In this document: in pieces, positions 1-5,424 of the stretch
Layout of the letters: each line of letters begins with the position of its first letter
How positions within the stretch are numbered: the first letter of the stretch is position 1
Source of the DNA: an uncultured Lachnospiraceae bacterium
GTDB taxonomy: Bacteria > Bacillota > Clostridia > Lachnospirales > Lachnospiraceae
Assembly: GCA_910586715.1 (NCBI GenBank)
Contig: CAJUJG010000094.1
Span: 1 to 6,247, forward strand
Reading direction: 5' to 3'
DNA: 6,247 nt
Made by a program: the position numbers and the translations under genes
The notes under the pieces: model-generated
Seen by the model: the letters and a program-made list of their open reading frames with translations, nothing else
What the model was told of the DNA's origin: nothing
The model's database searches: none

Positions 1-1091
1 TCGTGAGCCGCATGGGCATTGAGCGCAAGATTGTGGTAGGACACTGGCAGAATACGGAAGTGGTTAAGAAGATTGCGCAGTGGATGGTTACGGCGGTCGG
101 CGTGATGGAGTCTTCCCATATCAGAGTGTGCCGTTTTGGCGATAATATGAACAATGTTGCCGTGACGGAAGGCGATAAGGTAGAGGCTCAGATTAAGTTT
201 GGCTGGGAGATTGACCATTACAATGTAAATGATTTGGTGGAGTACGTTGACGCTGTTTCCGCAGCGGACACAAAGGCGCTTACCGATGAATACTATAGTA
301 AGTATAAAATTTTGCTTGAGGGCAGAGATGAGGCGGAGTTCAGAAAGCATGTCGAGGTACAGGCGGCAATTGAGATTGGTCTTGAGAAGTTCCTTGAAGA
401 GCGGGATTATCATGCGATTGTAACGCATTTTGGTATGCTTGGCGGCTTAAAACAGCTTCCGGGACTTGCAATTCAGCGGCTGATGGAAAAAGGCTACGGC
501 TTTGGCGCGGAGGGCGACTGGAAGACGGCTGCTATGGTGCGCCTGATGAAGATTATGGCGTCGAATGTGAAGGACGCGAAGGGTACTTCGTTTATGGAGG
601 ATTATACTTACAATTTTGTTCCCGGAAAAGAGGGGATTTTGCAGGCGCATATGCTTGAGGTTTGTCCGACCATTGCGGACGGCGATATTTCAATTAAGGT
701 ATGTCCGCTTTCGATGGGCAACAGGGAGGATCCCGCAAGGCTTGTGTTTACGTCAAAGACAGGTCCGGCGGTTGCGACATCGCTTGTGGACCTTGGCAAC
801 CGGTTCCGTCTGATTATCAATGCAGTGGACTGCAAGAAGGTAGAAAAGCCGATGCCCAAGCTTCCTGTGGCAACCGCATTTTGGACGCCGCAGCCCAACC
901 TTACGGTCGGCGCAGAGGCGTGGATTTTGGCAGGCGGCGCACACCATACGGCATTTTCGTATGACTTGAGCGTGGAGCAGATGATTGACTGGGCGGATGC
1001 AATGGGCATTGAGGCGGTTGTCATCGATAACAATACGGATATTCGGACTTTCAAGAATGAGCTTCGTTGGAACGCTATTGCTTATAAATAA
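1..1091 (+). CDS. araA: L-arabinose isomerase, 5'-truncated by window edge
   Basis: This enzyme interconverts L-arabinose and L-ribulose, the first cytoplasmic step of arabinose catabolism, using a divalent metal such as Mn2+. The reading frame is open at the left edge, and 362 codons are visible from base 3. By comparison with the roughly 500-residue E. coli protein, about 135 N-terminal residues lie outside the window. All four metal/catalytic residues known in E. coli AraA (E306, E333, H350, H450) have counterparts. Counting from base 3 they are E170 in AEGDWKT, E199 in SFMEDYTY, H216 in AHMLEVCP and H315 in GGAHHTAFS. Other family signatures are CRFGDNM, GLKQLPGLA and the C-terminal ELRWN. 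The gene ends in TAA, 22 bp before the end of a convergent gene. No other arabinose gene is visible, so operon membership cannot be judged. Family assignment is very secure. Confidence 0.97.
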   Translation, partial: VSRMGIERKIVVGHWQNTEVVKKIAQWMVTAVGVMESSHIRVCRFGDNMNNVAVTEGDKVEAQIKFGWEIDHYNVNDLVEYVDAVSAADTKALTDEYYSKYKILLEGRDEAEFRKHVEVQAAIEIGLEKFLEERDYHAIVTHFGMLGGLKQLPGLAIQRLMEKGYGFGAEGDWKTAAMVRLMKIMASNVKDAKGTSFMEDYTYNFVPGKEGILQAHMLEVCPTIADGDISIKVCPLSMGNREDPARLVFTSKTGPAVATSLVDLGNRFRLIINAVDCKKVEKPMPKLPVATAFWTPQPNLTVGAEAWILAGGAHHTAFSYDLSVEQMIDWADAMGIEAVVIDNNTDIRTFKNELRWNAIAYK

Positions 1092-1092
1092 G

Positions 1093-1112
1093 TGTGCTTA
1101 TCTATAAGCATG
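1093..1112. terminator. weak hairpin between convergent gene ends
   Basis: TGCTTA (1095-1100) and TAAGCA (1105-1110) form a 6-bp stem with a TCTA loop, extendable by two G-U wobble pairs. It lies in the 22-bp gap between the araA stop and the stop of the convergent small gene, where a bidirectional terminator would be expected. The stem is AT-rich and no clear T-tract follows on either strand, so termination here is only a weak possibility. Confidence 0.25.
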
Positions 1113-1113
1113 A

Positions 1114-1416
1114 TTACAAATAATTATCAAAATAAAGCCGTTTCGGTTTTTCGATGTATTCCACTTCGTCAAGGTCTGCGAACGCGTCGATAAAATCGTC
1201 GCGCACAATGGCGATGCAGTAGCCGTTAATCAGCGGTTCGATGCTGATTACGTCGGACGCAAGCTGTTCAAGGCTTCCGTGATATTTTACGATTAATTCC
1301 CAGCTTCTTGTGGACGGGGTGTATCCCGTCCCAAGGATTTGGGATTTTTCTTTTTCTTCCGTGGTGGCTGCAAGCGCCAGATTCAGGAGATTTTCCAGTT
1401 TGGCATTGTTTGGCAT
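1114..1416 (-). CDS. stand-alone S8 (subtilisin) prodomain-like protein
   Basis: A 100-residue protein with no signal peptide or membrane segment. ATG at 1416 is preceded by a purine-rich AGGGG-type ribosome binding site about 8 nt upstream. After a helical, charged N-terminus (about residues 1-35), residues 38-96 show the beta-alpha-beta-beta-alpha-beta pattern of subtilase propeptides. SWELIVKY (38-45) would be strand 1, SLEQLASD (48-55) helix 1, ISIEPL and GYCIAIV (57-71) strands 2-3, FIDAFADL (75-82) helix 2 and EVEYIEKPKRLYF (84-96) the last strand. From family knowledge, segments like WELIVKYxG and EYIEKPKRL occur at the N-terminus of clostridial Csp-like S8 proteases, just before the catalytic domain. 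Here the segment ends with a stop codon and is divergent to an S8 protease that lacks a prodomain. I infer a chaperone or inhibitor acting in trans on that protease. Homology is by eye; a stand-alone protein of unknown role remains possible. Confidence 0.8.
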   Translation of the reverse strand: MPNNAKLENLLNLALAATTEEKEKSQILGTGYTPSTRSWELIVKYHGSLEQLASDVISIEPLINGYCIAIVRDDFIDAFADLDEVEYIEKPKRLYFDNYL

Positions 1417-1423
1417 GATGTTT

Positions 1424-1429
1424 ATCCCC
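1424..1429 (-). promoter_or_regulatory. ribosome binding site of the prodomain-like gene
   Basis: The minus strand reads AGGGGATAAACATC before ATG at 1416, giving a G-rich Shine-Dalgarno core about 8 nt from the start. This supports translation of this small gene from 1416. Confidence 0.6.
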
Positions 1430-1441
1430 TATTTGTTATTT

Positions 1442-1447
1442 ATTATA
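1442..1447 (-). promoter_or_regulatory. candidate -10 box for the prodomain-like gene
   Basis: The minus strand carries a perfect TATAAT within CATATACTATAAT, placed to give a leader of roughly 20 nt before ATG at 1416. No good -35 hexamer sits 16-18 nt upstream. The overlapping CATATACTA fits the sigma-K -10 pattern CATANNNTA, but the matching AC element is absent. The region is AT-rich, so the match could be chance. Confidence 0.35.
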
Positions 1448-1483
1448 GTATATGTGCATTTCTAAAATTGGGGAAAGTCTGCA

Positions 1484-1510
1484 ACAGCCGTGACCGTTCT
1501 CCATATGATA
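1484..1510 (+). promoter_or_regulatory. candidate sigma-K-type promoter of the S8 protease
   Basis: AC at 1484-1485 (in CAACA), a 16-nt spacer and CATATGATA at 1502-1510 match the mother-cell sigma-K pattern AC-N16/17-CATANNNTA. Transcription would start near 1516-1518, leaving a leader of about 55 nt before the preferred ATG at 1572. A weak sigma-A reading at the same place (GCAACA, 17 nt, TATGAT) is an alternative. The motif carries little information, so this is a suggestion that fits the spore-related protein family. Confidence 0.38.
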
Positions 1511-1554
1511 AATAGAATGAATAATGGTGCCGTATGAGAAGCGCAGAGTATGGA

Positions 1555-1560
1555 AAGGAA
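1555..1560 (+). promoter_or_regulatory. ribosome binding site deciding the S8 start
   Basis: AAGGAA at 1555-1560 is the only good Shine-Dalgarno sequence near the gene. It abuts the in-frame ATG at 1560, which makes that start unusable, and lies about 11 nt before the ATG at 1572, which is long but acceptable. The farther ATG at 1524 has no recognisable binding site. Confidence 0.5.
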
Positions 1561-1571
1561 TGGTCGCATAT

Positions 1572-3059
1572 ATGAATGAATATGAGAGAACAGCTTCGTG
1601 TATTACGCAGGTGACGCAGAGGGAACCGTATCTTACGGGGGAAGGTGTGATTGTAGCGGTGCTTGACAGCGGTATTGATTATTTTCTTCCCGAATTTCGC
1701 AAAGGCAATGAGACGCGCATTTTGGCAATTTGGGACCAAAGCGCATCGCCCGACGAGCAGGCGGGACTGTTGCCGCCGCAGGGGTATAATATCGGTGTGC
1801 TTTATACAAGGGAAATGATTAACGAGGCGCTTGCGTTGGGCAGGGAGGAGGGTGCAAAAAAGGTGCCTGTTTTTGACTATTCAGGTCATGGGACGGCGGT
1901 TACGGCAGTGGCGGCGGGAACGGACAGCGGCGTGGCGACGGGCGCGGATATTCTTGTCGTAAAGCTTGGGACATCATCGCCGGAGGGATTTCCACGTACC
2001 ACACAACTGATGCGCGGAATTGATTTCTGTGTGAAGCTGGGCGTAGAGCTGAACCGTCCGGTGGCGCTGAATATCAGCTTTGGAAATACGTATGGGGACC
2101 ATCAGGGAAATTCCCTTTTGGAGCGGTTTATTGACAATGCATCGGAAATCGGGCGCAGCGTTATCGTGGTGGGAAGCGGAAATGAGGGGACTTCAAACGG
2201 GCATACGGCAGGCGTGGCGCTTTCCCAAAAGCGTGTAGAGTTTTCGATTGCCGCCTATGAGACCGGGATGAGCGTTCAGCTTTGGAAATATGCGCAGGAT
2301 ATTATGGACATGACGCTTGTGTCGCCTTCCGGTGAGCGCGTGATTTTTCCGTTATCGGGGGAGAATACGGCGCGGACGGTGCGGCAGAGGCTTGAAAATA
2401 CGACGCTTTTATGTTACTTGGGAGAACCGCTTCCATATAATATGACACAGGAGATTTTTATTGACATGATACCGCAAGACACGTATGTTGACAGCGGTGT
2501 GTGGAGCATCGTGCTCTCACCCGTCAATGTGGTGACGGGCGAGTACCGTTTTTATTTGCCAAGTTACGCGGTACGAAACAGAGGAACAGGTTTTTTTCTG
2601 CCGACGCCGGAAATGACGCTGACCATTCCGTCCACGGCAAGACGGGCGGTGACGGTGGGGGCGTATGATGTTTCTCTGCGCAGTTACGCGGATTTTTCAG
2701 GACGGGGCTATGTTTACCGCTATGACGGCGGACGCAGTGATACGGTAGGCGAGGGACAGATTGTGGCGGATGTAAAACCGGAGCTTTTGGCTCCGGGAGT
2801 TAATATTACGGTACCGATGCCAAACGGCGGCTACGAACAGGTGTCGGGTACTTCCTTTGCGGTGCCGTTTGTGACGGGGGCAGCTGCATTGATGATGGAG
2901 TGGGGGATTGTGCGCGGAAACGACCGTTTTTTGTATGGGGAACGGGTTAAGGCGCTGCTGGTAAAAGGAACCAAAGTGCTTCCGGGGGCGCCAAACCGTC
3001 CAAATTCGCAGGCGGGATGGGGAACGCTGTGCTTAGAGAGGTCGCTGCCGCGCGGCTGA
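1572..3059 (+). CDS. S8 family (subtilisin-like, Csp-type) serine protease lacking its prodomain
   Basis: Subtilase of 495 residues from the chosen ATG at 1572 (in-frame ATGs at 1524 and 1560 are less likely). Catalytic Asp is D32 in AVLDSGIDY, His is H106 in SGHGTAVTAVAAG, the oxyanion Asn is N204 in GSGNEG and the nucleophile is S428 in SGTSFAVPFVTG, so the active site looks intact. A beta-rich insertion of about 150 residues between N204 and the Ser motif corresponds to the jelly-roll domain known in clostridial CspB. CspB-type enzymes process the cortex hydrolase pro-SleC during spore germination; whether this one does is inference. The protein starts only about 30 residues before the catalytic Asp, so the usual N-terminal prodomain of roughly 90-100 residues is missing. 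A prodomain-like protein is encoded divergently next door. There is no signal peptide, so it should act in the cytoplasm or a spore compartment. Its stop lies 4 bp from the convergent glycosidase gene. Confidence 0.93.
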   Translation: MNEYERTASCITQVTQREPYLTGEGVIVAVLDSGIDYFLPEFRKGNETRILAIWDQSASPDEQAGLLPPQGYNIGVLYTREMINEALALGREEGAKKVPVFDYSGHGTAVTAVAAGTDSGVATGADILVVKLGTSSPEGFPRTTQLMRGIDFCVKLGVELNRPVALNISFGNTYGDHQGNSLLERFIDNASEIGRSVIVVGSGNEGTSNGHTAGVALSQKRVEFSIAAYETGMSVQLWKYAQDIMDMTLVSPSGERVIFPLSGENTARTVRQRLENTTLLCYLGEPLPYNMTQEIFIDMIPQDTYVDSGVWSIVLSPVNVVTGEYRFYLPSYAVRNRGTGFFLPTPEMTLTIPSTARRAVTVGAYDVSLRSYADFSGRGYVYRYDGGRSDTVGEGQIVADVKPELLAPGVNITVPMPNGGYEQVSGTSFAVPFVTGAAALMMEWGIVRGNDRFLYGERVKALLVKGTKVLPGAPNRPNSQAGWGTLCLERSLPRG

Positions 3060-3063
3060 TTGC

Positions 3064-4203
3064 TTAGAGCCGGTGAATGTCAAAGGTATCGGCGAGCAGC
3101 AGCCAGTTTGCGCGGAACAGCCGCATGATTTGCCAGTATCCCATTCCGCGCAGGTTGTAATCCGTGATAAGCTGGAATTTTTCTTTCATGCTGCGCACAT
3201 CTTCAAACCATACTTCATGCTGTACTCCGTCTTTTTCATAGCGAAAATAGGGGGACATTGCCGTTTGGTCAAACTGTATTACCGCATCATTTTCGATGGC
3301 AAGCTGCACCGCTTCCACATTGCTGATGGTGCGTGCTTTGGAGACACCCTGGACAAAAGGAAGCGTCCAGTCATACCCATAATTGGGAATGCCAAGGTCA
3401 ATCTTTTCGGTTGGAATTTCCGTGACTGCATATTCCACCACCTCGCGCACCTTGTTGATGGGTGCGACAGCCATAGGAGGACCATAGGTATAGCCCCATT
3501 CATAGGTCATGAGCAGAACACTGTCCGCCGCGGCGCCAAGCAGTTTATAATCTTTTCCTTCATATAGAAGTCCTCTTTGGTTTGCAGAAGTTTTGGGCGC
3601 GAGCGCTACGGAAACGGGATGCCCTTTTGGCGCTGCCTGCGCCCTGACATTTGCGACAAACTCTGCGTAGGCAACCCGGTCTTCGGGCAGAATATACTCA
3701 AAGTCTAAGTCAATGCCGGCAAATCCTTTTTCCTCCATCACAAGAAACATCTCGTCAATTAAGGTTTGCTGTGCTGTCATGTTGTGGGTGATTTCACTGA
3801 TGAGATAATTGTTGAACATTCCTGTTTGGTCAAAGGGCGTCAATACTAAAATGGGTTCGGCGCCCTGCGTCCATGCGTCCTGAATCATACGGCTGTCATC
3901 GGTTTTGGGCGATATCAGATTTCCGTTGGCAGTAAAACCGTATGAAAATACGGACAGTGTAGTCAGATAGGGCAGTGTTTCGGTAAGAACATCGGTTCGA
4001 ATATACGGGTAGGCATAGCCATTGACACGCACCTTGCGTTTTGGGGCATTTTCATCTTCTGTCGGTATCAACAGCGCCTGACCGACAGCCAGCGGATAGG
4101 GTGCGGCAATTTGGTTATCATAGGCGATGTCCTCTGCGCTGACCATAAATGCGGCAGCGATCTTGTCGAGCGTATCATTTTTTTTCACGACGTAGATTTG
4201 CAT
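3064..4203 (-). CDS. LysM domain–GH18 glycosidase, SleL/YaaH-like spore cortex enzyme
   Basis: Protein of 379 residues from ATG at 4203, preceded by GAGAGGAA 11 nt upstream. The frame extends to a TTG at 4257, but that start lacks a binding site. One LysM peptidoglycan-binding domain (about residues 2-46, IYVVKKNDTLDKIAAAF to LLIP) is followed by a GH18 barrel (about 55-379). The catalytic motif AGIDLDFE has E169 as the proton donor, with D165 and D167 before it; the first Asp of the classic DGxDxDxE motif is Ala. MTYEWGY (232-238) and GIPNYGYDW (271-279) are typical of SleL/YaaH, and GMGYW (353-357) is the C-terminal GH18 tryptophan motif. These enzymes are N-acetylglucosaminidases acting on cortex fragments during germination; B. 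subtilis YaaH carries two LysM repeats and this protein one. The lack of a signal peptide fits assembly into the spore from the mother cell. The role is inferred from family. Confidence 0.9.
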   Translation of the reverse strand: MQIYVVKKNDTLDKIAAAFMVSAEDIAYDNQIAAPYPLAVGQALLIPTEDENAPKRKVRVNGYAYPYIRTDVLTETLPYLTTLSVFSYGFTANGNLISPKTDDSRMIQDAWTQGAEPILVLTPFDQTGMFNNYLISEITHNMTAQQTLIDEMFLVMEEKGFAGIDLDFEYILPEDRVAYAEFVANVRAQAAPKGHPVSVALAPKTSANQRGLLYEGKDYKLLGAAADSVLLMTYEWGYTYGPPMAVAPINKVREVVEYAVTEIPTEKIDLGIPNYGYDWTLPFVQGVSKARTISNVEAVQLAIENDAVIQFDQTAMSPYFRYEKDGVQHEVWFEDVRSMKEKFQLITDYNLRGMGYWQIMRLFRANWLLLADTFDIHRL

Positions 4204-4214
4204 ATAGGGTTTGG

Positions 4215-4222
4215 TTCCTCTC
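4215..4222 (-). promoter_or_regulatory. ribosome binding site of the LysM–GH18 gene
   Basis: GAGAGGAA on the minus strand ends 11 nt before ATG at 4203. It lies inside the longer open frame that begins with TTG at 4257, and it decides in favour of 4203. The start then falls directly before the LysM domain, as expected for spore glycosidases without a signal peptide. Confidence 0.55.
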
Positions 4223-4241
4223 AAATAGTATCCGTTACCTA

Positions 4242-4270
4242 ATAGTATGAAGAACAAATCAAAATCATGT
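4242..4270 (-). promoter_or_regulatory. candidate sigma-E-type promoter of the LysM–GH18 gene
   Basis: On the minus strand CATACTAT (4242-4249) matches 7 of 8 bases of the sigma-E -10 consensus CATACAAT. A poor -35-like element ACATGAT (4264-4270) lies 14 nt upstream, the usual sigma-E spacing. The start point would be near 4234, giving a leader of about 30 nt that contains the ribosome binding site. B. subtilis yaaH is known to be sigma-E dependent, which fits, but the -35 match is weak. Confidence 0.4.
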
Positions 4271-4299
4271 AAAAAGAACCCTCATATTTAAGGGTTCTT
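4266..4299 (-). terminator. rho-independent terminator of the lnpA-nahK operon
   Basis: On the minus strand AAGAACCCT (4291-4299) and AGGGTTCTT (4274-4282) form a perfect 9-bp stem with an 8-nt loop, followed by TTTA and a T-rich tail. The 5' arm is made of the last three nahK codons (Lys-Asn-Pro), and the TAA stop is in the loop. It would end transcription from nahK before the glycosidase gene, separating the two units. Confidence 0.8.
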
Positions 4300-5424
4300 G
4301 TACTTTTTAACAATCGCTGTCATTTTGTCCCATTTGGCTTCCATATCAGCGACGAGCCGAAACTGTGTCCTGGCACGGTCGAGATTATGGTGTTCTCGGT
4401 GGATTTTGAAATAGTGGTCTCCGGTCAGAAAATCAGCCAAAAAGCGGATACCGCACTCATAGGTCATCAGCTTTGCGCCCATAGGGAGCAGTTCGATTTC
4501 CTTTGCCGTAAGACTTCCTGCGCAGCCCTCCAAATAGCCCTTTGTAAACGCTTCAAACAGCGACAAATCCAGTCCAACTTTTGTCAAATCTGTTTCATCT
4601 TCTGTACCGGTATTTGCGCCGAATCGGATAGAATCGCCAAAGTCGTACAGGGAAAGTCCGGGCATAACCGTATCAAGGTCAATGATGCACAGCGCTTCGC
4701 GCGTGTCTGCGTCAAAGAGGATATTGTTTAATTTGGTATCGTTGTGCGTGACCCGAAGCGGCAGCGCTCCCTCCGCGAGCAGACTGGTCAGGACAAAGGT
4801 GTCTTCTTTGCGGTCAAGGGCAAATGTAATCTCAGCCTGTGCGAGCGCGGCCCGGGTCTTGTCTCCCTCCAAAAGCGCCTTTTGGAAGTCTGCAAAGCGC
4901 GAGGCTGTGTTGTGAAAATTGGGAATGGTTTCATGCAGTATTTCAACGGGAAAGTCTGCTAACTGTTTTTGGAAATTGCCAAAAGTGACAGCACTGTCAT
5001 AAAAGTCTTTTTCACTTTCGACTTTTTCAAGACATACAGAGCGTTCGATAAACGGGAAAACCCGCCAGTAATTCTGACTGCTGTCCCAAAAAAAGTCTGC
5101 ACCGTCTCTTGTCTGCAGGACATTCAACGTCTCTCTGTCCGGATTGCCGCCTTGTGAGAGGATCATTGTGCGCAGGTACTGTGTGACATGCACTATGTTT
5201 TCCATCAGTTGCGGCGGATTTTTGAATATAGTGTGGTTCATGCGCTGCAATATAAATTTTTTTTCTATTTTGTCTGTTGTTTCGCAGCGCAGCAGGAAGG
5301 TGTCATTGATGTGTCCGTTTCCGTAGGGAATGCATTCCACGAGACTGCCGTTTTGGGCAGTCTCTATGGGAAATGCGGCAATTGCCTCCGCGATTTTGGC
5401 ACAAGCCGGATATTCTGTATTCAT
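4288..5424 (-). CDS. nahK: N-acetylhexosamine 1-kinase (NahK/LnpB family)
   Basis: Cytoplasmic kinase of 378 residues that phosphorylates GlcNAc or GalNAc at C1 with ATP, of the aminoglycoside-phosphotransferase fold; bifidobacterial NahK is of similar size (about 360). Visible motifs are the glycine-containing loop YGNGHINDTFLL (33-44), the N-lobe FILQRMN (57-63), the catalytic loop THNDTKLNNILFD with D229 as likely base, and the metal-binding IIDLDTVMPGL with D249/D251, followed by LYDFGDSIRFGA. The HNDTKLNN and DLDTVMPGL wording is typical of NahK rather than of choline or homoserine kinases. ATG at 5424 overlaps the stop of the upstream phosphorylase gene (ATGA), and AAGGAG lies 5 nt before it, so the two are probably translationally coupled. 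The pair converts Gal-HexNAc into Gal-1-P and HexNAc-1-P. The gene ends inside a terminator hairpin. Substrate preference between GlcNAc and GalNAc cannot be read from the sequence. Confidence 0.93.
   Translation of the reverse strand: MNTEYPACAKIAEAIAAFPIETAQNGSLVECIPYGNGHINDTFLLRCETTDKIEKKFILQRMNHTIFKNPPQLMENIVHVTQYLRTMILSQGGNPDRETLNVLQTRDGADFFWDSSQNYWRVFPFIERSVCLEKVESEKDFYDSAVTFGNFQKQLADFPVEILHETIPNFHNTASRFADFQKALLEGDKTRAALAQAEITFALDRKEDTFVLTSLLAEGALPLRVTHNDTKLNNILFDADTREALCIIDLDTVMPGLSLYDFGDSIRFGANTGTEDETDLTKVGLDLSLFEAFTKGYLEGCAGSLTAKEIELLPMGAKLMTYECGIRFLADFLTGDHYFKIHREHHNLDRARTQFRLVADMEAKWDKMTAIVKKYKNP

Noticed and set aside
693..722. Cys in IKVCPLSMG of AraA where related enzymes have His, seeming to lose a metal ligand
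   Set aside because: Counting against E. coli AraA places the four metal/catalytic residues at AEGDWKT, FMED, AHMLEV and GGAHH, all conserved here. This position is not one of them.
608..1054. 148-codon open frame on the minus strand opposite araA
   Set aside because: It lies wholly inside a strongly conserved gene, has no family resemblance and is a by-product of the codon bias of araA.
1524..1571. Earlier ATG (1524) extending the S8 protease by 16 residues
   Set aside because: There is no ribosome binding site before it, the extra residues resemble nothing in the family, and the candidate promoter would start transcription only a few bases upstream.
3047..3056. Perfect palindrome GCCGCGCGGC at the end of the protease gene, as a possible terminator or operator
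   Set aside because: It leaves no room for a hairpin loop beyond two bases, has no T-tract, and is easily explained by GC-rich Ala/Arg codons.
4204..4257. TTG start giving the glycosidase a hydrophobic-looking N-terminus (MFFILLGNGYYL) as a possible signal peptide
   Set aside because: There is no binding site before the TTG, the stretch lies over promoter-like and leader sequence, and a good binding site precedes ATG 4203 directly before the LysM domain.
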